From positions 620,001 through 684,000 of the forward strand of contig NZ_JAUSXY010000001.1 in the NCBI RefSeq assembly GCF_030944625.1: a stretch of DNA of 64,000 bases, in the 5' to 3' direction. Numbering within the stretch: position 1 is the first letter of the stretch; each line of letters opens with the position of its first letter. Of the stretch, positions 1 to 8,106 are shown piece by piece. The translations under genes were made by a program, and so were the position numbers. Source of the stretch: Arthrobacter sp. SLBN-112. GTDB taxonomy: Bacteria; Actinomycetota; Actinomycetes; Actinomycetales; Micrococcaceae. Under the pieces are notes generated by a model that did no database searches, was not told the DNA's origin, and saw only the letters and a list, made by a program, of their open reading frames with translations.

Positions 1-792
1 CTGCTCGCCCTGGTGACAGCCGCATCATGGATTGCCCTGTCAGCCACGGGTGCATCCGCCGACTCTTCCGCTTCCAGCGGCTCCCTGCTCGGTGCTGACC
101 CGTCTACGTTGATCTCAGCCCCCGCCACCGTGGAGGACGTCACCGGCCTGGTTGATCATGTGGTGACCGCTCCGGTGGTTAAGGAGCTTGCGCCGGAAGG
201 CACGGTGGCGGCAGTGGTGGATCCCGCAGTGGGCACCGCGGACGGCGTCGTCGACGGGGCGGTGGGGACCCTTGTTCCCCTGCCCGGCGCGGTCCTCGAG
301 CCACTTGACCCCGTCATCAGCGCTGTTCCCTTGCCCGTGGTCACACCAGTTGCACCCGAGGGCAGTCCACTCCTGCTTACCGAAGTGCCGCCAGTGGGCG
401 ACGAGAGGGGGGCTCAAACGGCCGAAACGGCAGCGGAGACCGCGGGCGCTGTGCCCGGTTCCAGCCGTTTGACCAGCTTCGACACATTCCACCGCGAGCG
501 CGCGGCCCGCGACCCGAACATGAAGCCCACAGCTGTAACCTCACTGTTGCCCGCGGCAGGCTCTGAAGACCCGGTCGACGCACCGCCCCACTCGCCTTCG
601 GATGTACTGCCCGCAATGCCGGACGCTGCCACGGGCGGAAGCAGCCCATCCGGCGGCAATGGCCCCACCATGCCCGCATGGCTCACTTCCCATACCCTCC
701 AAATGCCTGCGACCGGCGCGGCTGCAGTCCAGGACGGCTTGCCCACGGCCCCCGCACCGGGGTCCTTCGACCCCGGATCATCTCCTGACTAG
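1..792 (+). CDS. Exported Ala/Pro/Val-rich protein, 5' partial
   Basis: The reading frame is open from base 1, so the true start is probably upstream of the window; a GTG at 13 is only an internal candidate. The first residues form a hydrophobic stretch ending in ATGASA followed by DSSAS, which looks like the end of a signal peptide with an Ala-x-Ala cleavage site. The rest (about 240 residues) is low-complexity, rich in Ala, Pro, Val, Thr and Ser, with repeated VVDPAVGT/VDGAVGT-like phrases and no recognised domain, cell-wall sorting motif or membrane anchor. It lies 83 bp before another small exported protein of similar composition, so the two may act together at the cell surface (inference). 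Function unknown. Confidence 0.6.
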   Translation: MLALVTAASWIALSATGASADSSASSGSLLGADPSTLISAPATVEDVTGLVDHVVTAPVVKELAPEGTVAAVVDPAVGTADGVVDGAVGTLVPLPGAVLEPLDPVISAVPLPVVTPVAPEGSPLLLTEVPPVGDERGAQTAETAAETAGAVPGSSRLTSFDTFHRERAARDPNMKPTAVTSLLPAAGSEDPVDAPPHSPSDVLPAMPDAATGGSSPSGGNGPTMPAWLTSHTLQMPATGAAAVQDGLPTAPAPGSFDPGSSPD

Positions 793-875
793 TTGAGGCC
801 CTTCCGCATGCCAGCGCGGAAACGAGCCATTTCAGGGCTGAGTGACAGGCCCGTTTCAACTTCCAGGAGAACTTC

Positions 876-1247
876 ATGATGCACCGCAATATCCGAGGCT
901 GCCTGCTCGGCGCCGTGATCACAGCCGGCCTATTCGCCTCGGGAAGCGTCGCCGCGGACGTCGCGGACACCGACTTCGGGACTGACGGACCGCTGCCCGG
1001 TACCCACGTGGCAGCCCCGGTCAACATCAACCCCGAGCCCGGGACCACTCCCCCGATAGTCGCCCAGCCGGTTGTCAACCCCGGCGCCGCGACCATTCCG
1101 GTGGTTGCCCGTCCGGGCATGGAACTCCCTGCGGCCCAGCCCAACGCCGTCAACACGGATGCCAACAGCGGCCTGCTGGTGGTGGGCGTGCTGCTCCTGG
1201 CCTTCGGAGGACTGCTGGCGCTGATCCTTGGCAGGAAGCGCAGCTGA
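876..1247 (+). CDS. Small exported protein with C-terminal membrane anchor
   Basis: A 123-residue protein with a ribosome site AGGAGA at 865-870 before ATG 876. It has an N-terminal signal peptide (about residues 1-27, cleavage after GSVAA), a Pro/Val-rich middle (about 28-92), and one C-terminal transmembrane segment (about 98-118) followed by the positive tail GRKRS. The hydrophobic segment plus basic tail resembles a sortase substrate end, but the preceding LPAAQ is not a canonical LPxTG motif, so simple membrane anchoring is the safer reading. It follows a larger exported protein of similar composition. Function unknown. Confidence 0.65.
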   Translation: MMHRNIRGCLLGAVITAGLFASGSVAADVADTDFGTDGPLPGTHVAAPVNINPEPGTTPPIVAQPVVNPGAATIPVVARPGMELPAAQPNAVNTDANSGLLVVGVLLLAFGGLLALILGRKRS

Positions 1248-1326
1248 TCCCCTCTGCCAGCTTCAGCAGCATTCACAAACCGCCCCACAACCCGTGATGA
1301 AATTGAACGGACGGGACGGAGTTCAG

Positions 1327-2280
1327 ATGGTGTTTGACGCATTGGAGCGGCAGATTGTGGCCGCCCTTCAGCTGGACCCCCGGTGCCCCTGGCGCAAGAT
1401 GGCCGCCGTACTCGGTGAGGCTGAGCGCACCGTGGCACGGCGCGGATCCCAGTTGCTGGAATCAGGCGCCGTTGCCGTGGTGGGCATCAGGCCACAGCCG
1501 GCAGCAGTGCTGATCGAAATGCGCTGCACCCCGGGGACCGTGCGCGCCGCAACCCAGGCCCTTGCGCAGCGCAGCGACACCACGTTCGTCTACGCCACCA
1601 CCGGATCGGGTGACTGTGTGGCGGAGATCCTCATGGAAACAGGACGCATGGCCGACGTCCTGTCCGACGAACTTCCGTCCACTATTGGACTGAGGGACTC
1701 CACCAGCTACCCCGTCCTCCGCTATTTCCGGACGATCCGCGGCTGGCGGCCCGAGGTCCTCAGCCCGGGCAGTGTCGAAGCCCTGCGTTCCAGCCTGACA
1801 CCGGACTCCGGAATCCTTGAAGTACGGCACGATCTGAGCCGCCAGGACTCGGAACTGGTGGAGGCACTCTGCGCTGACGGCCGGATGAGCTACGAGGCAT
1901 TGGGGCGCAGGGTGGGGGTTTCCGAGGCCACCGCCAGGCGCCGCAGCGAGTGGCTTCTGGCCAACAACCAGATCCAGCTCCGGGCCGTCGTCGAGCCCGG
2001 CGCCTTCGGTTTGGACGTGGAGGCGCTGCTCTGGATCCGCGCGTCGCCGCAGCACGTGGAACAGCTGGGCAAGAGCCTCGCCGATCTTCCGATGATCCGG
2101 TACGCGGCGGCCATAGCTGGTGACTACCAGATCATCGCCGACGTCACCGTAAGCGATATGCCGGCGCTCTACCGCTTCATCACCGCATCAGACTGGGCAC
2201 AATACGCTTCCACGGTGGACGTCTCCATGCTGCTGGACGCGCGCAAACGCGGCGGCCGCTTCATGCGGACGCCGCGCTGA
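1327..2280 (+). CDS. Lrp/AsnC-family regulator with two tandem HTH-ligand modules
   Basis: A 317-residue regulator, twice the usual Lrp length, because it carries two copies of the winged-helix plus ligand-binding module. The first HTH is around residues 15-50 (KMAAVLGEAERTVARR) and the second around 195-230 (EALGRRVGVSEATARRR). ATG 1327 is chosen because GGAG at 1318-1321 sits just before it; an ATG at 1228 is in frame but lies inside the preceding gene. The 3' end overlaps the convergent amidase gene by 20 bp (2261-2280). Lrp proteins usually respond to amino acids or related small molecules. The neighbouring amidase and transporter are possible targets, but no operator was identified. Confidence 0.8.
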   Translation: MVFDALERQIVAALQLDPRCPWRKMAAVLGEAERTVARRGSQLLESGAVAVVGIRPQPAAVLIEMRCTPGTVRAATQALAQRSDTTFVYATTGSGDCVAEILMETGRMADVLSDELPSTIGLRDSTSYPVLRYFRTIRGWRPEVLSPGSVEALRSSLTPDSGILEVRHDLSRQDSELVEALCADGRMSYEALGRRVGVSEATARRRSEWLLANNQIQLRAVVEPGAFGLDVEALLWIRASPQHVEQLGKSLADLPMIRYAAAIAGDYQIIADVTVSDMPALYRFITASDWAQYASTVDVSMLLDARKRGGRFMRTPR

Positions 2281-3703
2281 GCCCCTCGCCGGCAAGGACG
2301 GGCGCGACGTCGGCATACCGGGTGCGCTCCTCGAAGGCCCGGCCCCAGCGGAGCAGCTGCACGTCGGTGTAGTGGTTGCCTGCCAGCTGAAGGCCGATGG
2401 GGAGCCCGGACGAACTGAAGCCGGCGGGAACACTCAGCACCGGCAGCCCAGTGGCGGACAGCAGGCACGCCGAACGCATCCAGTCCAGATAGGTTTCGCT
2501 TGCCACCCCCGCCACCTCTGCCGGGTACCGAAGCGACGCATCGAACGGCAGCACCTGCGTGCAGGGGCTGGCGAAGAGATCGAATCGGCCGAAGAAGTCC
2601 TGCACGCCCAGTTCCAGACGGGTCCGGGCGGCAGTGGTGTCAATCAGGTCCTGTGCCGTCAGCGCCTGTCCCTTCGCCACGTTCCAGCGCACCTCGGGTT
2701 TGATCAGGTGGCCTGAGCGCTCCACGACCGGCCCTAGGCCCGCGGCGAAGTCCAGGGCGCGCGTGTTGCCGAATACCAGGTCGGCCTCGCCGAAGTCCGG
2801 CGTCGCCTGCTCGACGATGGCACCCAGGTCCTCGAACACGGCAAGCTGGCGCTCTAAATGCTCAATAATTTCGCGTTCCACCGGCACTCCGATGCCAAAG
2901 TCGGGCGACCACCCGATGCGGACCCCCGTCATGTCCGTCTCCAGGCCGGCGCGGAAGGCCTCAGGGGCCAGGACCTGCGGATAGGGAACCCTCGGATCCT
3001 TGCCGGCGGTAGCGGACATGAACAGCGCAATGTCCTCTACGGTGCGCGCCATGGGCCCGGTCCTGCCCAGCCAGGCGTAAGCGTTGGTGGCCGATGGCAT
3101 GGGGATAACCGCCGTGGACGGCCGGAACCCCACCACATTGCAGAACGACGCAGGGATGCGCAGCGAGCCCCCCATGTCGCTGCCGTCACCAATGCTTTGG
3201 ATCCGGGCGGCAACGGCTGCGGCCACCCCTCCACTGCTGCCTCCGGCACTCAGTCCGGGCGCATAGGGGTTGGTGGTGGTCCCAAAGAGCTCGTTGAACG
3301 TGTGTGAACCTGCGCCGAACTCGGGAACATTGGACTTTCCCGTAGTAACGACGCCTGCCGCCTTCAGGCGGGCAACAATGAGATCGTCAGCGGCCGGAAC
3401 GAAGTCCCGCAGGGCCAGCGAACCTTGCGTGGTGCGCATTCCGGCCGTGTTGTTCGTGTCCTTGTGCGTCATGGGCAGCCCGTGCAGCGGCGGCAGTTCC
3501 CCGCCCGACGCCGTGAGCTGGTCGGCACGCAGAGCGATCGCCCGGGCTCCTTCGGCATCGAGCGTAACCACCGCGTTGATGACCGGATTGACCGCGGCGA
3601 TGCGTGCCAGATGGTCTTCCAGGGCCTCGCGGGCAGAGATCGTCTTGTTGCGGATTGCTGCGGTGAGCTCGACGGCGGAAAGGTCGCCAATGGTGCCGGG
3701 CAT
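2261..3703 (-). CDS. Amidase-signature family amidase
   Basis: A 480-residue amidase-signature enzyme that would hydrolyse a carboxylic amide to acid plus ammonia in the cytoplasm. The Ser-cisSer-Lys triad is visible: Lys81 in MTHKDTNN, cis-Ser156 in GGSSGG and nucleophile Ser180 in GSDMGGSLRIP. Length is normal for the family. A good ribosome site (AAAGGAG) precedes ATG 3703. A GC-rich hairpin can form in the leader (arms 3740-3747 and 3755-3762). It diverges from a two-gene membrane carrier at 3976, suggesting uptake and hydrolysis of an amide (inference). The substrate cannot be read from the sequence; GatA is unlikely because no gatB or gatC is near. Confidence 0.88.
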   Translation of the reverse strand: MPGTIGDLSAVELTAAIRNKTISAREALEDHLARIAAVNPVINAVVTLDAEGARAIALRADQLTASGGELPPLHGLPMTHKDTNNTAGMRTTQGSLALRDFVPAADDLIVARLKAAGVVTTGKSNVPEFGAGSHTFNELFGTTTNPYAPGLSAGGSSGGVAAAVAARIQSIGDGSDMGGSLRIPASFCNVVGFRPSTAVIPMPSATNAYAWLGRTGPMARTVEDIALFMSATAGKDPRVPYPQVLAPEAFRAGLETDMTGVRIGWSPDFGIGVPVEREIIEHLERQLAVFEDLGAIVEQATPDFGEADLVFGNTRALDFAAGLGPVVERSGHLIKPEVRWNVAKGQALTAQDLIDTTAARTRLELGVQDFFGRFDLFASPCTQVLPFDASLRYPAEVAGVASETYLDWMRSACLLSATGLPVLSVPAGFSSSGLPIGLQLAGNHYTDVQLLRWGRAFEERTRYADVAPVLAGEGLSAASA

Positions 3704-3975
3704 GGTGCTCCTTTACTGGATGATTCCTTGCCGGAAAGTGTGCCCCGTCACGGGCGGGGCACGGAAGTGCGGCCGGCCCGGCAGCGGCATTCTGACGGTT
3801 TCAGCCACGGCGCTGACCGATTCCGTCAACCATTGCGTGTGATCCGCCTCATAGTGGAGCCTGTTGCTTACCCGCTGGCCGATTCGTTCGCGGGACAAGC
3901 ATTTGCCCGTCGGCGGCGCAGGCCGCACAAGGACGTCGGTCCGCGTCCCGGCAGGGCCCTCACCCGGAGGTCTTC
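3704..3975. promoter_or_regulatory. Divergent promoter region between amidase and carrier genes
   Basis: This 272-bp non-coding stretch separates the amidase (minus strand) from the membrane carrier (plus strand). It contains one clear dyad, GTGCCCCG at 3740-3747 with CGGGGCAC at 3755-3762, which lies in the amidase mRNA leader. No known riboswitch class could be recognised by eye. An open frame running through it into the second carrier gene is not supported as coding. Confidence 0.4.
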
Positions 3976-4734
3976 ATGCATCTACCCCTGGCACTTCAAC
4001 CGGCCGCCGGCGGCCCGTCGGACATCCTTGCCGTCGCCAACAACCCAGTCCTCTGGATGTGCGTGGCGGGCGTCTTCGCCGTCATCATCGTCCAATCGGT
4101 GATCTTCCTGAAAGCGGCCCGCCGGGCCGCGCCGGCGGTGGAGATGAGCCCCGCAGACATCAGGACATCTTTCAGGTCCGGCGCAGTTTCGGCCATCGGT
4201 CCGTCCCTGGCCGTGTCGCTGGTGGCCGTTGCCCTGCTGGGCCTGTTCGGCGCCCCGGCGGTACTGTCCCGGATCGGCCTGATTGGATCGGCCGCTTACG
4301 ACGTGTCCGCGGCGGGCATTGCTGCGGGCTCGATGGGAGCCAAGCTCGGGGACGCCACCTACACCCAGAGCGTCTTTGCAGTTGCTTTCTTTGCGATGAG
4401 CATTGGCGGGGCCATGTGGATGCTCGCCACCCTCATCCTTACGCCGGTCCTGCGCAGGGGCGACGCCAAAATCCGCTCCATCAACCCGCTGGCCATGGCC
4501 ATAGTGCCGGCCGCTGCATTGATCGGAGCGTTCGCGTGCCTGGGCCTGAGCGAACTGCCCAAATCGGGCATCCATGTGCTGTCCTTCCTGGTCTCTGCCG
4601 CGGTCATGGGCCTGTGCCTGCTGCTGGCCAGGAAGCTCCGGAAAAGCTGGCTGCGCGAATGGGGGCTTGGCTTCGCCATCGTAAGTGCGCTCGGCGCAGC
4701 CTTCATTGCCGCCGGCCCCGCTGTTGGCGCCTAG
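3976..4734 (+). CDS. DUF5058-type integral membrane protein, probable carrier subunit
   Basis: A 252-residue membrane protein with about six hydrophobic segments and a short cytoplasmic loop rich in basic residues (KAARRAAPAVEMSPADIRTSF) after the first segment. The sequence pattern (SGAVSAIGPSLAV, Gly/Ala-rich helices) fits the DUF5058 family of uncharacterised bacterial membrane proteins; that assignment is from recognition, not a search. A GGAGG ribosome site precedes ATG 3976. The next gene, 23 bp downstream, is a second membrane protein that looks like its partner. With the divergent amidase they form a likely amide or amino-acid uptake and hydrolysis module (inference). Confidence 0.65.
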   Translation: MHLPLALQPAAGGPSDILAVANNPVLWMCVAGVFAVIIVQSVIFLKAARRAAPAVEMSPADIRTSFRSGAVSAIGPSLAVSLVAVALLGLFGAPAVLSRIGLIGSAAYDVSAAGIAAGSMGAKLGDATYTQSVFAVAFFAMSIGGAMWMLATLILTPVLRRGDAKIRSINPLAMAIVPAAALIGAFACLGLSELPKSGIHVLSFLVSAAVMGLCLLLARKLRKSWLREWGLGFAIVSALGAAFIAAGPAVGA

Positions 4735-4757
4735 GCCCACCTCCCGAAAGGAACACC

Positions 4758-5489
4758 ATGACCTCCACCACCGCAGCCACTCCGGCAGCCGGCACCGCCA
4801 TGGCGGATTTCAGCCGCACCACCTCCCGGTGGGGCCAGATCACCATGATCGCCGGCCTTCTCATCTCAGTAGCGGGCCCCCTCTACCTGGTCTTTGCCAG
4901 CGGCCTTGACATCGCTCCCGCGCAACTCTGGATCGCGTTCGCCGCCGTCGCCGCCACGTTCGGGATCATCTGGATCGTCGAACCCCTCACCTACTACCCC
5001 GTCCTCGGTCCCGCCGCCATGTACCAGGCGTTCATGATCGGCAACATTTCCAACAAACTCCTGCCCGCGGCCCTGATCGCCCAGACCAACATCGGCGCGA
5101 AGCCGGGCAGCAAGCGTGCCGAACTGGCCGCCGTCGTCGCCATCTGCGGGGCCGCGGCCGTGCACCTGGTCTCCCTTGCTGTCTTCGTGGGGCTCCTGGG
5201 GAGCTGGTTGATCAGCGCCATTCCGCCGTCGGTCCTCCTGGTGACCCGGCTCTACGTGCTCCCTGCGGTGCTTGGTGCGGTGCTGGTGCAGGCCATCGTG
5301 TCCATGAAGCAGCCGCGCACCACCGTGATCGCCTTGGTGGTGTCGGCCGTCGTCGTCTTCGGAGTGGTGCCGCTGGCCCCCTCGCTGGGCATGGTGTCGA
5401 CCGCCATAACGGTGCTCACCACCATCCTGCTGGCTTGGTTCTTCCGCACGAAGACTGCCGCGCCGGGGGTGCCCGTCCACATCGAGTAG
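4758..5489 (+). CDS. Integral membrane protein, partner of the DUF5058-type protein
   Basis: A 243-residue membrane protein with about seven hydrophobic segments. ATG 4758 is preceded by GAAAGGA at 4746-4752; the same frame is open further upstream over the previous gene, but that part reads as non-coding. A conserved-looking loop, PLTYYPVLGPAAMYQAFMIG, followed by SNKLLPAALIAQ, resembles substrate-facing loops of small carriers and occurs in proteins paired with DUF5058 members (from memory, unverified). The stop is 41 bp before the next gene. The two proteins probably form a heteromeric transporter; the substrate is unknown. Confidence 0.65.
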   Translation: MTSTTAATPAAGTAMADFSRTTSRWGQITMIAGLLISVAGPLYLVFASGLDIAPAQLWIAFAAVAATFGIIWIVEPLTYYPVLGPAAMYQAFMIGNISNKLLPAALIAQTNIGAKPGSKRAELAAVVAICGAAAVHLVSLAVFVGLLGSWLISAIPPSVLLVTRLYVLPAVLGAVLVQAIVSMKQPRTTVIALVVSAVVVFGVVPLAPSLGMVSTAITVLTTILLAWFFRTKTAAPGVPVHIE

Positions 5490-5530
5490 GGATACTGGGT
5501 ACAACACCCAGGAGCCAGGGAGGGCCGCGC

Positions 5531-6271
5531 ATGGCACGCATCTTCATCACCGGATCCACTGACGGGCTGGGCCTGGCGACGGCGGAGACGCTGCTCCGGG
5601 ACGGCCATGAGGTGATCGTGCATGCGCGGTCCTCCCGGCGGCTCGCCGCGGTGCAGCACCTCTTGGACCGCGGTGCGCACAGCGTCGTCGGAGACCTGGC
5701 CATCCTGGCGGACGTCAGGCAGCTCGCGGCGGACGCCAACGGAATCGGCGGCATTGACGCCGTCATCCACAATGCCGGGGTGCTCAACGGGGCCGCGCTG
5801 CTGCCCGTGAACGTGGTGGCCCCGTATCTGCTGACGGCCCTCATGCCGGGTCCGCGCCGCCTGGTCTACCTGAGCAGCGGCATGCACCGCGGCGGCGACG
5901 CCGGCTTGGACGGCTTGGACTGGGAAGGGCGGACCACGACGGCCTCCTACTCCACCACCAAGCTCCAGGTCACCGCGCTGTCGGCGGCGCTGGCCCGGCT
6001 GGTGCCACACGTCGCCAGCAACGCCGTGGACCCCGGCTGGGTGCCCACCCGGATGGGCGGCCGGTCCGCGCCGGACAGCCTGGAACTGGGCCACCGCACC
6101 CAGGAATGGCTGGCCACCAGCGATGATCCGGCGGCCCTGTCCGGCGGCGGCTACTGGTACCACCAGCAACGGCAAACCCCGCACCCGGCAGCCAACGATC
6201 ACCGCTTCCAGGACGCCCTGCTGGCCCAGCTCGCGGACTACACCGGCGTCACCCTGGAAGCGCTCCGGTAG
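5531..6271 (+). CDS. Short-chain dehydrogenase/reductase
   Basis: A 246-residue SDR with a Rossmann start ARIFITGSTDGLGLA (TGxxxGxG at residues 7-14), the HNAG motif and a YSTTK catalytic Tyr-Lys pair. ATG 5531 follows GGGAGGG. The usual catalytic serine is met by YLSSG. It acts on a carbonyl or alcohol using NAD(P)H; the substrate is unknown. It runs in the same direction as the carrier genes 41 bp upstream and could be co-transcribed with them. The stop is only 5 bp before the convergent GH32 stop. Confidence 0.85.
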   Translation: MARIFITGSTDGLGLATAETLLRDGHEVIVHARSSRRLAAVQHLLDRGAHSVVGDLAILADVRQLAADANGIGGIDAVIHNAGVLNGAALLPVNVVAPYLLTALMPGPRRLVYLSSGMHRGGDAGLDGLDWEGRTTTASYSTTKLQVTALSAALARLVPHVASNAVDPGWVPTRMGGRSAPDSLELGHRTQEWLATSDDPAALSGGGYWYHQQRQTPHPAANDHRFQDALLAQLADYTGVTLEALR

Positions 6272-6276
6272 CCCGG

Positions 6277-7830
6277 TCAGAAGGCACGGATGGTGATTCC
6301 GGAAAAGACGGCCGGCCCGCCGTCGCTGTAGAAAGAGATGCCGGTATCACCGTCCGTGAACTGCACCTGCTGCGACAGCACCGTGTGCCCGGCGTTCACG
6401 AACACCTCCACGCTCTGGGTATCCACGAAGATGCGCAGGTGCACGGACCTGGCGGCGGCGTCGACTGGGGCCGCGGCGCGCGTGTACGGCACCAGGGAGT
6501 ACCCGGCGAGGTCCGAGGGCGCGCGGTCGACGTACAGCTCATCACCGTATTTGCCGATGTTTGTGTGGCGGGTGCCGTCCGCAGAGCGGCCAACTGACAC
6601 GCCCACGTTTGCCGCGGTACTCCATGAGATATCCAGCTCCAACTCGTAGGCGCTGCCGCTCCAGGGCAGGACAACGCTGCCGTTCACTGTCCGGTCCGGG
6701 AGTACCGTGGTGGCGGTGACGTAGTTTGCGACCGTTGCAACGGGACTGCTCAGCAGGCTGTACCAACCTCCGCCCTGGCGCTCCAGCCGCAGCTCCCGGA
6801 CGATCGAGTTTTGGCCGTTGTACCCGTCGGTGGCATCCGTGGGAACGTCCCGGGCGGCGTATTTCCAGTTGTTCATCCAGGCGACGGCGTACCGGCGAGT
6901 CTCCGGCGCGTCCGGCACCGGCCAGGTCACGGCCGCATACCAGTCCCAGCCCCAGTCCAGCCATTGCGGGTTGTCCACATCGTCGGCCAGGAACTGGTCA
7001 CCGTCCCATGTTCCGGTCCAGTAGGCGTAGGTCATGGGCAGCCCGATGCTGTAGGCGTCCATGCTGGCGCCCAGCACCCAATGCCAGGTGCCGTCGTCGG
7101 CCTTCATCTGGAACAGGTCCGGACACTCGATGCCGCCCAGCGCATGGTTGGGGTAGTCGAAGTTGCGTTTCAGCTGCCAGTCCCGCAGGTTCACGGACGT
7201 GTAGAAGGCGGCGTACCGGGCACGGCCGATCACGCATACCCACTCGTTGCGGGCCGCGTCCCAGTGGATCTTGGGGTCCCGGAACCATTCAGCATTGTCG
7301 ATCTCGGCCTGCGTGGTGGCGGCCCGGCCGTCAGTGTTGACGATCACCGGATCCGGGAGGGCCGTGAAGGTGTAGCCGCCGTCGGTTGACCAGTAGAGGT
7401 ACTGCTCCTGGTATTTCCTGATGCCGTCCGTGGGCTGCGTGGCGAGCACGACGATCGCTCCGGCACCGAAGCCTGCGCTGTTGGCGGTGTCCACCACTGC
7501 GGATCCGGACCATACGGGGAAATCGGGCTGCAGGGGCAGCGCGACGCCGTGATGGGTGAAGGCCACTGCGTCGGTGGTGGTGGCGTGGTCCCACCCGCCC
7601 TGCCCGTTGTTCTGCGTGGAATGCAAGTAGTAGAGGTGGTGGGCGCCGTTGACGAACACCGGCCGCTGGGGGTCGCACAGCCACCCCGACGGCGGGGTCA
7701 TGTGGAAGACCGCGCGCAGGGAACCCTGGGCGTGCGCGGGCGGGGCGGAAACGGCGCCGGCCGTGAGCAGGGCGAGCGCTCCTGCTCCGGTTCCTTGCAG
7801 GACGTGGCGGCGTGACATGGCATGGGTCAT
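6277..7830 (-). CDS. Tat-exported glycoside hydrolase family 32 (levanase/fructanase-like)
   Basis: A 517-residue GH32 enzyme. The N-terminus has a twin-arginine signal (SRRHVLQ, then a hydrophobic stretch and PPAHA), so it is likely exported. The three GH32 catalytic motifs are present: nucleophile Asp53 in WLCDPQ (normally WMNDPN), FRDP, and acid/base Glu in ECPD. A C-terminal beta-sandwich follows. GH32 enzymes cleave beta-fructosides such as levan, inulin or sucrose. ATG 7830 is chosen because GAGGAAG lies about six bases upstream; an ATG immediately before it (7833) is equally in frame, and the longer open frame to 7992 would run through operators. It diverges from a second GH32 gene and shares its operator region. 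Confidence 0.9.
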   Translation of the reverse strand: MTHAMSRRHVLQGTGAGALALLTAGAVSAPPAHAQGSLRAVFHMTPPSGWLCDPQRPVFVNGAHHLYYLHSTQNNGQGGWDHATTTDAVAFTHHGVALPLQPDFPVWSGSAVVDTANSAGFGAGAIVVLATQPTDGIRKYQEQYLYWSTDGGYTFTALPDPVIVNTDGRAATTQAEIDNAEWFRDPKIHWDAARNEWVCVIGRARYAAFYTSVNLRDWQLKRNFDYPNHALGGIECPDLFQMKADDGTWHWVLGASMDAYSIGLPMTYAYWTGTWDGDQFLADDVDNPQWLDWGWDWYAAVTWPVPDAPETRRYAVAWMNNWKYAARDVPTDATDGYNGQNSIVRELRLERQGGGWYSLLSSPVATVANYVTATTVLPDRTVNGSVVLPWSGSAYELELDISWSTAANVGVSVGRSADGTRHTNIGKYGDELYVDRAPSDLAGYSLVPYTRAAAPVDAAARSVHLRIFVDTQSVEVFVNAGHTVLSQQVQFTDGDTGISFYSDGGPAVFSGITIRAF

Positions 7831-7913
7831 CATTGACTTCCTCTCGCGGAGGCGGCACCTTCGCCGCCGGGCGCTCAGTGGGGCACCCTCGTTGGTCCGC
7901 ACGGTCACCGCAG

Positions 7914-8088
7914 TGATTAAGCGCTTTAGCAGGACAAGATACCCAGTCGCGGTCAAAATGGTCAAGCGTTTGAGCAAAGTGGCGCACGTCATAAAGGGGT
8001 CCCCGGGCCCGCGGAAAAGTATTTTTGCTAAAACGCTTGATCACGGCTCGGTTTCGCGCTAGCTTCTAGTTGATCAAACGCTTTAGCA
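7914..8088. promoter_or_regulatory. Four LacI-type operators in the divergent GH32 promoter
   Basis: Four 18-bp imperfect palindromes of the LacI type with a central CG lie here: 7914-7931 (TGATTAAGCGCTTTAGCA), 7959-7976 (TGGTCAAGCGTTTGAGCA), 8026-8043 (TGCTAAAACGCTTGATCA) and 8071-8088 (TGATCAAACGCTTTAGCA). They form two pairs, each with exactly 45 bp between starts, one pair per divergent gene. A plausible promoter for the rightward gene, TTGATC (8037) and TAGCTT (8060) with 17-bp spacing, overlaps the third operator and ends just before the fourth, so binding should repress. The likely binder is the LacI regulator at 12775. Confidence 0.8.
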
Positions 8089-8106
8089 GAACGGACATCA
8101 CCGCTG

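Noticed and set aside
3740..3762. Riboswitch in the amidase leader
   Set aside because: Only one short GC hairpin is seen; no conserved riboswitch core could be recognised.
3864..4757. N-terminal extension of the second membrane carrier gene
   Set aside because: This part overlaps the DUF5058-type gene in another frame and reads as Arg/Pro-rich shadow; a good ribosome site precedes ATG 4758.
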